Origin: an uncultured Bacteroidales bacterium
Lineage (GTDB): Bacteria; Bacteroidota; Bacteroidia; Bacteroidales; F082
Assembly: GCA_946408345.1 (NCBI GenBank)
Contig: CAMJRR010000001.1
Span: 62,001 to 126,000, forward strand
DNA: 64,000 nucleotides
Direction of reading: 5' to 3'
The position numbers and the translations under genes are program-made. Position 1 is the first letter of the stretch. Each line of letters begins with the position of its first letter. Of the stretch, positions 44,401 through 52,364 are shown piece by piece. The notes under the pieces were generated by a model that made no database searches, was not told where the DNA came from, and was given only the letters and a program-made list of their open reading frames with translations.

Positions 44401-45684
44401 AAGCATACTTTTGGTCCTGATTACATTGACCATCAATCGGATGTGGAGATGTGGAGCAAAATCAATGAGGTGCCTGATGCAGCCATTTGGGATATCCGCA
44501 AGCAGCTGAAGCATGAACTGATTGTCTATCTCTCGGAAAAGATTAAGGAAGACATGCGTCAGCGGCAGGAAAGCCCGAAGCTGATTATGCAGACGGTCAG
44601 TAACTTGAACGAAGACGCCTTGATTGTCGGTTTCGCACGTCGTTTTGCCACCTACAAACGTGCTCATCTGCTGTTTGGCAACTTGGAGCGTTTGTCGCAA
44701 TTGGTTAACGACCCGAAACGTCCTGTCATCTTCCTCTTTGCCGGTAAGGCCCATCCCAACGACAAGGCTGGCCAAGACCTGATTAAGATGATTATTGATA
44801 TCTCTCGCCGTCCTGAGTTTATCGGTAAGATTTTGTTTATCAGCAATTACGATATGGAACTTGGTGGTCGATTGACCAGTGGCGTAGATGTGTGGCTCAA
44901 TACACCGACACGTCCGCTTGAAGCCTCTGGCACTAGTGGCGAAAAGGCGGTGATGAATGGTGTGCTTAATTTCTCCGTCTTGGACGGTTGGTGGGCTGAG
45001 GGCTATCGTCCCGATGCCGGCTGGGCCATCCAGGAGAAACGTACCTATCAAGACCAACGTTATCAAGACGAAATGGATGCCGAGACGATTTACAACACCC
45101 TTGAAAACGAAATCGTTCCGCTCTATTATGCCCGTAATGTGCAGGAGGTGCCTACGGGATGGGTGGCCGCCATGAAGAAGTGCTTGAATGAGATATCTCC
45201 ACGCTTCACCATGAAACGCATGATGGATGATTACTTCGAGAGGTACTATAATAAGTTGATTGAGCGTACCCATTGGATGCGTGCCAATCGTTATCAGAAG
45301 GCCTTCGAAATCAATGCGTGGAAGACGCGCGTGCGCAACAACTGGGATAAGGTGGAGGTGAAGTCGCTGATATTGCCCGACACCAATGTGCGGCCTTTGA
45401 CCTTTGGTGAACAGTTCATCGCCGAGATTACGCTTCTTACGCCCGACCTTGAACCTGGTGACCTCGCCATTGAGTTGCTCTTTGGTAAGAAGAACAACGA
45501 TATGGTGGACGAAATCACATCTGTCTACAAAATGAAGCTCGTTGACTCGGGTGACAAATGGGTGAAATATTATATTAAGGTGCCGATAACACGGGCTGGC
45601 GTATACAACTTCACCTTCCGAGTGTATCCCACCAACGAGATGCTACCGCATCGGCAGGACTTCCCCTTGGTGAAGTGGATCTAG
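41458..45684 (+). CDS. Glycogen synthase (GT3) fused to alpha-glucan phosphorylase (GT35)
   Basis: A 1408-residue two-enzyme fusion. Residues 1 to about 550 are a GT3, eukaryote-type glycogen synthase, starting ETSWEVCNMVGGIYTVLSTK and including SYYEPWGYTPLESVALGIPT. Residues from about 575 (DLSRNIWWSWN at 586) to the end are an alpha-glucan phosphorylase of the short-type family, with YFSMEYGL, YHCNEGHAAF, and the PLP-binding Lys1163 in EASGTSGEK. One half builds glycogen from nucleotide-glucose; the other releases glucose-1-phosphate. Such fusions are known in Bacteroidales. The gene ends the operon before a hairpin terminator. Both catalytic halves look intact. Confidence 0.93.
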   Translation: MKTPEYLFETSWEVCNMVGGIYTVLSTKSNVMRHLLDDHYITVGPDVVKEAHETLYFVEDNDLFPEWRERALSQGMKFRIGRWKIESSPIAILIDYTTLYQSKNEILTHLWEQYELDSIRGQWDYIEPVLFGYAAGQVIESFCNFYLQQTSHIVAQFHEWMTGSGVLYLKEHCPQIATVFTTHATYLGRAISGNGLPLYENLKTYLPSVMAMQFNVVSQQSMEQKAAKNADSFTTVSDITAQECEQFLYRKPDVVTKNGIDHTFRQEEAAFNEKRKATREQILKIASTLCGETLDPNCLMVLNSGRYEFKNKGIDLFIEALHRLNEDKNLSRTVLGVIAVPSNIAGPSKDLQHRLDGTNAIMGHTDFPATHHVFEYENDAILNTLRNSGLQNDANDKVKVMFVPAYLNGSDGIFNMTYSEFLSAFDFSVFPSYYEPWGYTPLESVALGIPTLTSDVSGFGKFVQNECKGNEAVTVVQRKEGDVNMVIEEIVSALRRFLALTDKGMAKISEAALQVANKLLWKDLIVNYQKAWDVALEKSGGRHYMMEPVPYADMMHEVVYQKNDSPSWKKVLIKPIYSPEMKKLEDLSRNIWWSWNVDAIELFESIDPVAWKTTEQNPVALMEGLSVEQIKALENNKDFVERLNKVYDQFNAYMEQPTQQKDLIAYFSMEYGLMKSLKIYSGGLGILAGDYMKQASDSNANMVGIGLLYRYGYFAQEISVSGEQRAEYIPQKFSQLPLQPVLTDKGEWVKVGIAFPGRSVYAKAWRVNVGRVGLYLLDTDIEENSAEDRGITSRLYGGDSEMRIKQEMFLGVGGIRLLEAMGMKPTIYHCNEGHAAFSGLERLRVYINRHNLDFDVALELVRASTLFTTHTPVPAGHDAFEEHLIRTYMPHYANRMNISWERFMGLGRFNPNNPNEKFSMSVLATNLSQEVNGVSKIHGRVSREMFQPLWPGYFAEENHIGYVTNGVHLPTWSNRLWQRLYKHTFGPDYIDHQSDVEMWSKINEVPDAAIWDIRKQLKHELIVYLSEKIKEDMRQRQESPKLIMQTVSNLNEDALIVGFARRFATYKRAHLLFGNLERLSQLVNDPKRPVIFLFAGKAHPNDKAGQDLIKMIIDISRRPEFIGKILFISNYDMELGGRLTSGVDVWLNTPTRPLEASGTSGEKAVMNGVLNFSVLDGWWAEGYRPDAGWAIQEKRTYQDQRYQDEMDAETIYNTLENEIVPLYYARNVQEVPTGWVAAMKKCLNEISPRFTMKRMMDDYFERYYNKLIERTHWMRANRYQKAFEINAWKTRVRNNWDKVEVKSLILPDTNVRPLTFGEQFIAEITLLTPDLEPGDLAIELLFGKKNNDMVDEITSVYKMKLVDSGDKWVKYYIKVPITRAGVYNFTFRVYPTNEMLPHRQDFPLVKWI

Positions 45685-45693
45685 TGTTTAACG

Positions 45694-45727
45694 AAAAGGT
45701 TGCAACATTGCAGCCTTTTTCTTTTTG
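45694..45727 (+). terminator. Terminator of the glycogen operon
   Basis: An 11-base stem with one G-U pair (45694-45704 with 45709-45719) and a four-base loop is followed by a T-rich run. It starts ten bases after the fusion gene stop. Confidence 0.75.
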
Positions 45728-45739
45728 AAATAAAAGTAG

Positions 45740-45747
45740 TATATTTG
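45740..45747 (+). promoter_or_regulatory. Promoter -7 box for the NfeD/SPFH pair
   Basis: TATATTTG followed by GCAG fits the Bacteroidetes -7 box, 22 bases before the NfeD start. A TTTG at 45724-45727 is too close to be a normal -33 element. Confidence 0.5.
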
Positions 45748-45768
45748 CAGAATCAAATCTACATCGTT

Positions 45769-46200
45769 ATGGAAATCTATCAAATCTGGCTTATTGTCGC
45801 CATTTTGCTTATCATCTTCGAAATCTTTTCCGCTACCTTTGGTGCCATTTGTTTCGCCATTGGAGCGGGCTTTTCGGCTCTGGCCGCTGGATTGGGTGCC
45901 AATGTCACTTGGCAGATTATCGTTTTTGCAGTGGTCTCTATGCTGACCTTTATCTTCCTTAGACCTATTGTGATGCGCTTTTTGGACAGGAAATCGAAAG
46001 ATGTAAAAACCAATGCTGATGCTATCATCGGGCGAAAGGGAGTGGTATCGGAACGTATCGATGCAGAGCGACATACCGGGCGTGTGGCCATTGATGGCGA
46101 TGATTGGAAAGCGGTTTCTGAAGACGGCTCGGTCATTGAGAAAGGCACCACTGTGGAAATCGTGAAATTGGACAGTATTATAGTAACCGTTAAACAATAG
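45769..46200 (+). CDS. NfeD-like membrane protein
   Basis: A 143-residue protein. The ATG at 45769 follows the promoter box; a longer frame from 45700 would start inside the terminator. Three hydrophobic helices (about residues 5-80) are followed by a soluble OB-fold: DAIIGRKGVVSERIDAERHTGRVAIDGDDWKAVS. NfeD proteins pair with SPFH proteins, and the next gene, four bases on, encodes one. The pair is thought to organise membrane microdomains or quality control; the exact role is not settled. Confidence 0.88.
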   Translation: MEIYQIWLIVAILLIIFEIFSATFGAICFAIGAGFSALAAGLGANVTWQIIVFAVVSMLTFIFLRPIVMRFLDRKSKDVKTNADAIIGRKGVVSERIDAERHTGRVAIDGDDWKAVSEDGSVIEKGTTVEIVKLDSIIVTVKQ

Positions 46201-46204
46201 CACT

Positions 46205-47161
46205 ATGAATTTTGGCATGATTATTCTTTATGTCTTGATCGCACTCGTCGTGATTTATATCCTTCGAGGCATCAAAATCGTTTCGCAGTCGGAAACCATG
46301 ATTGTGGAACGTCTAGGTAAGTACAACCGCACCCTGAATGCGGGCATCAACGTCATCCTTCCTATTATCGAACAAGCTAAGGAGACGATTGTCCGTCGCC
46401 AGAATGGAGCCCTGTCGCGCACTTCCCGCATTGATATGCGTGAGCAGGTGTATGACTTTGATAAACAAAGTGTGATTACCAAGGATAACGTGATGACAGA
46501 AATCAACGCCTTGCTTTATTTCCAGATTGTGGACCCAATGAAGGCAGTTTATGAAATCCAAAACCTCCCTGTCGCCATTGAGAAACTGACACAAACCACG
46601 CTTCGTAACGTGGTCGGTGAAATGGAACTTGACGAAACGTTGACTTCACGTGATACTATCAATTCAAAGCTTCGCAATGTGCTTGACGATGCCACAAATA
46701 AGTGGGGGGTAAAGGTGAACCGGGTTGAGTTACAGGATATTACACCTCCTGAAAGTATCCGTCGCACCATGGAGCTCCAGATGCAAGCTGAGCGTAACCG
46801 TCGTGCTGAGATTCTGAAGGCCGAAGGTGAAAAGCAGGCTCAGATTCTGAATTCGGAAGGTGAGAAGCAAGCTGAAATCAATGCCGCAGAAGCCGACAAA
46901 CAGGCCAACATCTTGAAAGCTGAAGGTGAAGCCAAGGCCAAGGTATTGCAAGCTGAGGCTGAAGCCACCGCAATACGTAATGTTGCAGAAGCTGTTGCTG
47001 ACCGTGGTGCGGATCCTGTCAATTATCTATTGGCTGTGAAGTACATCGAGACCCTTAAGGAAGTGGCAGGTGGACAGGAGAACAAGACCGTCTACCTTCC
47101 TTATGAGGCTTCCAATCTATTGGGTTCGTTGGGTGGTATAAAGGAACTGCTCAATAAATAA
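46205..47161 (+). CDS. SPFH/band 7 protein (QmcA/stomatin-like)
   Basis: A 318-residue protein: one N-terminal membrane helix, then the SPFH domain (IVSQSETMIVERLGKYNRTLNAG, VMTEINALLYFQIVDP), then a long Glu/Ala/Lys-rich coiled coil (about 185-265, with repeated AEGEKQAQILNSEGEKQ-like units) and a short hydrophobic end. Stomatin-like proteins form large membrane-bound cages and regulate proteases or membrane order. Paired with NfeD upstream. A very strong hairpin terminator follows. Confidence 0.92.
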   Translation: MNFGMIILYVLIALVVIYILRGIKIVSQSETMIVERLGKYNRTLNAGINVILPIIEQAKETIVRRQNGALSRTSRIDMREQVYDFDKQSVITKDNVMTEINALLYFQIVDPMKAVYEIQNLPVAIEKLTQTTLRNVVGEMELDETLTSRDTINSKLRNVLDDATNKWGVKVNRVELQDITPPESIRRTMELQMQAERNRRAEILKAEGEKQAQILNSEGEKQAEINAAEADKQANILKAEGEAKAKVLQAEAEATAIRNVAEAVADRGADPVNYLLAVKYIETLKEVAGGQENKTVYLPYEASNLLGSLGGIKELLNK

Positions 47162-47185
47162 AAAAGGTTCCTGAAGCCAGTATTT

Positions 47186-47235
47186 ATCGCGAGAATGTGG
47201 AAAAAGATTCCACATTCTCGCGATTTTCGTTTTTT
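47186..47235 (+). terminator. Strong terminator after the SPFH gene
   Basis: A perfect 17-base stem (47186-47202 with 47208-47224) with loop AAAGA, followed by TTTCG and a run of six T. Confidence 0.9.
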
Positions 47236-47261
47236 ACACCCTCCAACAAAGCCTCTTTTTC

Positions 47262-47269
47262 TATTTTTG
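47262..47269 (+). promoter_or_regulatory. Promoter -7 box for the TPR regulator
   Basis: TATTTTTG followed by GCAG fits TAnnTTTG, 24 bases before the start codon. No convincing -33 box. Confidence 0.5.
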
Positions 47270-47293
47270 CAGCTATCAAACCGATAAATTCCT

Positions 47294-49102
47294 ATGAATA
47301 AAACTATATTTTGCTCCTTTTTTTTCTTCTTATTGCTGGCTTCTTCCTGCAAAAACAATCCTGAAAACAATACACTTGCCTTTCGTTGGCCGGTATTTGG
47401 CGACATATACGCCTTGAAGGATGCTTATCCCGATAGTGCTTTGAAACTTCTGCTTTCCATTGCCGATACTTTGGATGTGAATGCTTTAGGACAGCAATAT
47501 CCTTATCAACTTGCAGAATATCAGATTCTTGACGCAGAAATCCAATATAAAAACTATCTATTGACAAAACGGGAAGATCATGTCATGGATGCATTCCATT
47601 TCTATGATTCTGTTATGCCTGGACGCAAGTATTCCCGGTTTCGCCAAACATTGAGCTTCCAAAAGGCGAGGGCGTATTATTTCAAGGCTGTTGTTGAGGA
47701 ACGCAAACTGAATCAGCCTCTTGAATCTTTTGCCGATTATCTCAATTCACTTTGGATCATGGAAGGCTTATTAGGTGAACGCTCTTTTTTTCTGAAAGCC
47801 AAGGGTGGTCGCGATTATCATCATTTTACGGCATTGATATACGATCGGTTGGCATGGTTTCTTTATAATTATGATGCGTGGGATGCTGCATTGGAGTGTT
47901 TGGAGAATTCCAGTGAGTACTTCAAGTCAGAAGGGAACATGAAAGGCGTGGCTTCCAATATCGAATTGATGGGTGATGTCATGTTGGCGCAAGGCGATAA
48001 GGTGAATTCATTATACTATTATAAGAAAGCGGACAGCATATACGAACGCTTGAATCCTAGCTACATCTATCAGAATTATAGTAGTGTCATCCATCGCGCC
48101 TTGGATTTATATAACGCCAAACAATTTGAGGCGTCTTCAGCCTTGCTGCATCAATCCTTAAGGGAAACAGAAAACACTTGGTTGGAACGTCAGATTCGCT
48201 TCTCTTTGGGCTATTTTTATTTGGAACAGCACAATTATGACTCTGCCCTATACAATTATGAACGCAGTTTCCCTTTGCTGCCCCGCCAAACGTTGAAATC
48301 TTATTCTCGTATTGTACAGATCGCCAATGCTTTGGGTGATACCGTCAAGGCTGGCTATTATGGAGAACTATTGGCGGATGCTTATCTGATACAGTTTGCT
48401 CGGAGTAAGGATAGGGCAAAGATGGATTCCATGCTTGATAGTTACAAAGTTGAGTCTCGTAATTCAAAGAATAGGGATTTGTTTCTTTTTATTAGCTGTT
48501 GTGTATTGCTACTTATAGCTCTTCTTTTCTTTGTAAGTTTTGTCCTAGTGCAGCGTAAGCGTAGACATAAGAAAGAAATAGCGGCACGCGAGCGGATTCA
48601 GGCTACACTTGAAGATGAGATAGAGTCAGTGAAGAGTGTATCTCAGCAGAAAGAGGAGACCATCAAGGCATTGCAGTCGAAACTGGACAGGGTGATTTCC
48701 AATCCAGATTTTCAAAAACTACCCTTTGACAAAAAACTTGATGCCCTCTATGAAATGCCCATTTGTAAGCGCATTCTTAAGGTAAAACAATCCAATGTAA
48801 AGGCATTTTCTTCTTATCCTGAAATGGTACTGTCTGACAATCAGTTGACAATGCTAGTCAATGCGGTAGACGCTGTCTTCCCTAAATTTTCGGTACGCAT
48901 CATCGAGATGTTTCCTCGCTTGAAGCGCTCGGATGTGGTGTATTGCTGCTTATATGTTCTTGGCATCACCGAGGTGCAAGCTGCTGCATTGACGGGTAAA
49001 ACCTATCAGGCTGTATGGACACGATCGCTCAAAATGCATGAGATTTTCGACAATAAATCGAGTCTACAACTTATATTGCATGGTTTTTTAAAAGATTGGT
49101 AA
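47294..49102 (+). CDS. Membrane-anchored TPR protein with C-terminal HTH, probable regulator
   Basis: A 602-residue protein with a lipoprotein-like or signal-anchor start (LLLASSC, Cys19). TPR-type helical repeats (for example the DSALKLLLSIADTLD and DSALYNYERSFPLL segments) fill residues 40-370. A membrane helix follows (about 397-420, LFLFISCCVLLLIALLFFVSFVLV), then a coiled coil (430-475) and a C-terminal segment, RSDVVYCCLYVLGITEVQAAALTGKTYQAVWTRSLKMHEIF, that looks like a LuxR-type helix-turn-helix. This layout matches Bacteroidales TPR/HTH regulators that link periplasmic sensing to transcription. Target unknown; the tiny HTH gene downstream is a candidate. Confidence 0.75.
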   Translation: MNKTIFCSFFFFLLLASSCKNNPENNTLAFRWPVFGDIYALKDAYPDSALKLLLSIADTLDVNALGQQYPYQLAEYQILDAEIQYKNYLLTKREDHVMDAFHFYDSVMPGRKYSRFRQTLSFQKARAYYFKAVVEERKLNQPLESFADYLNSLWIMEGLLGERSFFLKAKGGRDYHHFTALIYDRLAWFLYNYDAWDAALECLENSSEYFKSEGNMKGVASNIELMGDVMLAQGDKVNSLYYYKKADSIYERLNPSYIYQNYSSVIHRALDLYNAKQFEASSALLHQSLRETENTWLERQIRFSLGYFYLEQHNYDSALYNYERSFPLLPRQTLKSYSRIVQIANALGDTVKAGYYGELLADAYLIQFARSKDRAKMDSMLDSYKVESRNSKNRDLFLFISCCVLLLIALLFFVSFVLVQRKRRHKKEIAARERIQATLEDEIESVKSVSQQKEETIKALQSKLDRVISNPDFQKLPFDKKLDALYEMPICKRILKVKQSNVKAFSSYPEMVLSDNQLTMLVNAVDAVFPKFSVRIIEMFPRLKRSDVVYCCLYVLGITEVQAAALTGKTYQAVWTRSLKMHEIFDNKSSLQLILHGFLKDW

Positions 49103-49132
49103 TCATCATAGTATGCCAAAATCGAATAATCT

Positions 49133-49167
49133 AATCAAAATTCCTATCAGGAATTTGATTATTTTGT
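49133..49167 (+). terminator. Probable terminator after the TPR regulator
   Basis: Arms 49133-49145 and 49149-49160 pair with one bulged A and a three-base loop, followed by ATTTTG. AT-rich, so moderate strength. Confidence 0.55.
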
Positions 49168-49246
49168 ATTGATTTCTTATTTTATTGATTATCATATAAA
49201 TAAGAGTTAAATATTTGATTTTATTTGATTTCCTTTTTGCGTGTTT

Positions 49247-49280
49247 TTTGTCTTCCTTTTTTGTCGTTACTCTAATTTTG
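49247..49280 (+). promoter_or_regulatory. Promoter for the small HTH gene
   Basis: TAATTTTG at 49273-49280 fits the -7 box; TTTG at 49247-49250 with a 22-base spacer may be the -33 box. Surroundings are very AT-rich. Confidence 0.5.
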
Positions 49281-49305
49281 TAGCATAATTCTAAAGGATA
49301 AAACT

Positions 49306-49524
49306 ATGGGTTTTAAGATTAAAGACGTGCATATTGGTCAGATGATTCAAGATGAGTTGAACCGGCAAGGACGTACGGTGAATTGGTTGGCTAAGGGTAT
49401 TTATTGTGAGAAGTCGAACGTATATAAAATGTTCAAAAGAAAAAGTATTGATATGGCGCAATTGATGAAAATTTGTGAAGTGCTCAACCATAATTTTTTG
49501 AAAGATTGCTACGAGGAGTCGTGA
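49306..49524 (+). CDS. Small helix-turn-helix protein
   Basis: A 72-residue protein with a compact XRE-like pattern: VHIGQMIQDELNRQGRTVNWLAKGIYCEKSNVYKMFKRKSIDMAQLMKICEVLNHNFL. The central part (helices around 28-50) fits a DNA-reading HTH, and the rest resembles the C-terminal helices of Cro/C1-type domains. It probably binds DNA as a dimer. It has its own promoter and terminator. No adjacent toxin or phage gene is seen, so it is not an obvious antitoxin. Confidence 0.75.
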   Translation: MGFKIKDVHIGQMIQDELNRQGRTVNWLAKGIYCEKSNVYKMFKRKSIDMAQLMKICEVLNHNFLKDCYEES

Positions 49525-49558
49525 GGCTTCTTAGATTTGGATATAACATCATTTTTCG

Positions 49559-49587
49559 CCGCAACCCTTTTAGGATTGCGGTTTTTT
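49559..49587 (+). terminator. Terminator after the small HTH gene
   Basis: CCGCAA-CCC pairs with GGA-TTGCGG (49559-49567 with 49573-49581, one mismatch), then six T. Confidence 0.75.
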
Positions 49588-49618
49588 GATGACTTTTCAT
49601 AAGTTTTCCTTATTTTTG
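49585..49618 (+). promoter_or_regulatory. Promoter for the Nudix gene
   Basis: TATTTTTG at 49611-49618 with TTTG at 49585-49588 and a 22-base spacer; the -33 box lies in the T-run of the preceding terminator. Confidence 0.6.
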
Positions 49619-49636
49619 CAGCGTTAATTTCCTTGG

Positions 49637-50140
49637 ATGGGTATGGAACTTCTGGATTTATACGATAAAGACCTGAAACCTACTGGGCAGACCATTGAAC
49701 GGGGACAACGCATTCCTCCGGGCTTAATGATTCCCATTGTTGCAGTGTATGTTTATAATGATAAAGGTCAGTATCTAATTCAGAAAGTTGCTCCTTCTAA
49801 GGGCAACTATTATGCTACTACGGCAGGGCATGTACAAAGCGGTGAAAAAGATTTCGCTTTATCGATGTTGCGCGAGTTGAGGGAGGAAATTGGCCTTTCA
49901 ACCACAAAAAGTGAGTTGAAGTTGGTGAAAATCAGGCGTTATGATTATAAGTTTACCTTGCTTTACATGCTGAAAAGCAATGTTCCAGCTGAGATGCTGC
50001 GCCTGCAGAAGGAGGAGGTTGATTCGGTGTCGTGGATGAGCCACGATGATATCGAACTTTTGTGCAAGATGGGCCTTTTCAACTTGAAACATTATCAATT
50101 ACTGCTCGATTGCGAAGAAAGATTGCAAAACAAGCACTGA
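49637..50140 (+). CDS. Nudix hydrolase
   Basis: A 167-residue Nudix protein. The box GHVQSGEKDFALSMLRELREEIGL satisfies G-x5-E-x7-REUXEEXGU at about residues 66-89. MELLDLYDKDLKPTGQTIERGQRIPPG at the start resembles isopentenyl-diphosphate isomerase-like Nudix proteins of the YfcD type, but the isomerase cysteine motif is not evident, so hydrolysis of a nucleoside-diphosphate compound is more likely. Two ATG codons (49637, 49643) are possible starts. Single-gene unit. Confidence 0.88.
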   Translation: MGMELLDLYDKDLKPTGQTIERGQRIPPGLMIPIVAVYVYNDKGQYLIQKVAPSKGNYYATTAGHVQSGEKDFALSMLRELREEIGLSTTKSELKLVKIRRYDYKFTLLYMLKSNVPAEMLRLQKEEVDSVSWMSHDDIELLCKMGLFNLKHYQLLLDCEERLQNKH

Positions 50141-50165
50141 TTTTTATTCGTGTGCTAAATTTGGC

Positions 50166-50173
50166 TATATTTG
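50166..50173 (+). promoter_or_regulatory. Promoter -7 box for the acyl-CoA synthetase
   Basis: TATATTTG followed by GCACC, 38 bases before the start. No clear -33 box. Confidence 0.5.
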
Positions 50174-50211
50174 CACCCAATTAAGTAAATTGCAATTTAT
50201 ACCTTATTATT

Positions 50212-52272
50212 ATGATAGCAAAAGAACTTTTAGATCCGAAAAGCATCGTAGTGTGCGGTGCATCGTCAGACATCCACAAACCTGGTGGAAAAGCTTTGAA
50301 AAACCTTCTGGAGAGTCCCTTCAATGGTCCAGTATATGCCGTTAACCCCAAAGAGACCGAGGTGCAAGGCGTGAAATGTTATGCCAAGGTCGATGACTTG
50401 CCGCAGGTGGATTGTGCCATCATCTGCATTGCCGCTAAGTTCTGCGCGCAAACCGTCGATGTGTTGGCTAAAGAGAAAGGCTGCAAAGGCTTTATTATTA
50501 TCAGCGCCGGTTTCTCGGAGGAGAACGCAGAAGGCGCCGCTATCGAGAAACATATCGTCGACACCATCAACAGCGTCGGTGGCAGCTTGATTGGCCCTAA
50601 CTGCACGGGCTTCCTCAACGTGAACTATGCCGGTTGCTTTGATACGCCTATCCCGACCCTTGACCCGAAGGGCGTCGATTTCATCACTGGTTCTGGCGCA
50701 ACAGCCGTGTTTATCAAGGAATATGGCATGAGCAATGGCCTGAAGTTCAATAGCGTGTGGGCAGTGGGCAACAGCGCTCAACTTGGCATCGAGGACGTGC
50801 TGGAGCATTTGGACGAGACCTTCGACCCTGAAAAGTCGAGCCGCGTCATCATGCTCTATATGGAGAAGATTGGTGATCCGCAACGATTGCTCAAGCATTC
50901 ACGCAACCTTATTAATAAAGGATGCCATATCGCAGCCATCAAGTCGGGAGGCTCTGCAGCAGGTAGCCGTGCAGCTTCTTCACACACTGGTGCTTTGGCC
51001 ACCAACGATGCCGTGGTCGATGCGTTGTTCCGCAAGGCGGGTATCGTGCGTTGCCAGAACCGTCAGGAACTGACTACGGTATGTGGCGTATTCATGCATC
51101 CCGAAATCAAGGGCAAACGCTGCGCTGTCATCACCCATGCAGGTGGTCCTGCCGTGATGCTCACTGACGTGCTGTCGAATGGCGGCATGGAGGTGCCTTC
51201 ACTCAAGGAACATCCGGCCAGCCCTGCCTTGTTGGAGAAGCTCTTCGCTGGCTCAAGCGTGGGTAACCCTATCGATTTCTTGGCCACTGGAACGGCCGAG
51301 CAACTCGGATATATCATCGACACTGTCGAGAATGAATACACCGACATTGACTTCTCGGTGGTCATTTTCGGCTCACCTGGTTTGTTCAGCAACAAGGAAG
51401 TCTATGACCTGCTCGACCAAAAGATGAAGACCTGCAAGAAGCCCATCTTCCCCGTGCTGCCTTCCATCATCAACGTGAAAGAAGAAATTGAGGATTTCAT
51501 CGCCAAAGGCCGCATCAACTTCCCGGAAGAATGTGTGCTCGGTAATGCCATCTGCAAAGTCTATAACACTCCGAAGCCGCAGCCCGAGAACGTGGAGATG
51601 CCGAAAATCGACACTGCTCGTATCCGCAAGTGCATCGACAGTTGCGAGAACGGCTACATTGGTCCTGATCAGATATACGAACTGCTCGACGCAGCTGGCA
51701 TTGCCCAGAAGCAGATTCGCGTCGTCGATAAGAAACAACAGGCCTTGGACTTCGCCAACGAGGTGGGTTATCCGCTCGTGATGAAGGTGGTTGGCCCTGT
51801 ACATAAGAGCGATGTCGGTGGCGTGACCTTGAACGTGCGCGACATAGAGACCGTCGGTAAGGAGTTCGACCGCTTGATGGCGATTAAGGATACCTATGCA
51901 GTGGAGATGTACCCGATGCTTGACGGTACGGAGGTTTACATCGGTGCCATCCGCGATGCCAAGTTCGGCCATCAGGTGTTCTTTGGCTTGGGTGGCATTT
52001 TCATCGAGGTGCTGAAAGACGTGCAGAGCTCATTGGTGCCCATCAGCGCAGCCGAGGCTAAGGAAGCACTTACCAAGCTTCGCGGTTACAAGATTTTGCA
52101 GGGTGTGCGTGGTCAGCAGCCCGTCAACGTTGACGTCTATGCAGAGCAAATTGCAAGAGTGGCCGCTTTGGTGATGGCTGCTCCTGAGATTGCAGAGATG
52201 GACCTCAACCCGCTGCTCGGCAACCCGAAGAATGTGGTTGCGGTGGATGCACGTATTCGAATTGAGAAGTAA
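50212..52272 (+). CDS. ADP-forming acetyl-CoA (acyl-CoA) synthetase, fused alpha-beta
   Basis: A 686-residue single-chain NDP-forming acyl-CoA synthetase. Order: CoA-binding Rossmann domain (SIVVCGASSDIHKPGGKALKNL, to about 125), two ligase/CoA domains with phospho-His candidate His258 in SSHTGAL, and a C-terminal ATP-grasp domain (from about 470, YPLVMKVVGPVHKSDVGGV and FGLGGIFIEVLKD). It converts acyl-CoA, ADP and phosphate to acid, CoA and ATP, saving energy in fermentation of acetate or branched-chain and aryl acids. Substrate unclear. No ferredoxin oxidoreductase genes nearby. GC content and codon use are higher here than in the capsule locus. Confidence 0.92.
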   Translation: MIAKELLDPKSIVVCGASSDIHKPGGKALKNLLESPFNGPVYAVNPKETEVQGVKCYAKVDDLPQVDCAIICIAAKFCAQTVDVLAKEKGCKGFIIISAGFSEENAEGAAIEKHIVDTINSVGGSLIGPNCTGFLNVNYAGCFDTPIPTLDPKGVDFITGSGATAVFIKEYGMSNGLKFNSVWAVGNSAQLGIEDVLEHLDETFDPEKSSRVIMLYMEKIGDPQRLLKHSRNLINKGCHIAAIKSGGSAAGSRAASSHTGALATNDAVVDALFRKAGIVRCQNRQELTTVCGVFMHPEIKGKRCAVITHAGGPAVMLTDVLSNGGMEVPSLKEHPASPALLEKLFAGSSVGNPIDFLATGTAEQLGYIIDTVENEYTDIDFSVVIFGSPGLFSNKEVYDLLDQKMKTCKKPIFPVLPSIINVKEEIEDFIAKGRINFPEECVLGNAICKVYNTPKPQPENVEMPKIDTARIRKCIDSCENGYIGPDQIYELLDAAGIAQKQIRVVDKKQQALDFANEVGYPLVMKVVGPVHKSDVGGVTLNVRDIETVGKEFDRLMAIKDTYAVEMYPMLDGTEVYIGAIRDAKFGHQVFFGLGGIFIEVLKDVQSSLVPISAAEAKEALTKLRGYKILQGVRGQQPVNVDVYAEQIARVAALVMAAPEIAEMDLNPLLGNPKNVVAVDARIRIEK

Positions 52273-52283
52273 TGGACTATGAC

Positions 52284-52350
52284 TTGTGACAATGACTATG
52301 ACCACTTCATATATCGTGAAAGCGGTCATAGTCATAGTCAACGGTCATAG
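52284..52350. repeat. Inverted and direct GACTATGAC repeats between genes
   Basis: TGACTATGACC (52293-52303) and GGTCATAGTCA (52324-52334) form a perfect 11-base inverted repeat with a 20-base loop. Further copies of GACTATGAC (52284) and GTCATAGT (from 52343) flank it. It lies in a 92-base gap. It may act as a terminator-like hairpin, though no long T-run follows. Confidence 0.7.
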
Positions 52351-52364
52351 TAAAACAAAACAAT

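Noticed and set aside
44173..45273. 366-codon minus-strand frame
   Set aside because: Antisense to the phosphorylase half of the fusion; His/Leu/Thr-rich composition typical of a shadow, with no recognisable motif.
49306..49524. Antitoxin of a toxin-antitoxin pair
   Set aside because: No small toxin-like gene is adjacent on either strand, and the gene has its own promoter and terminator.
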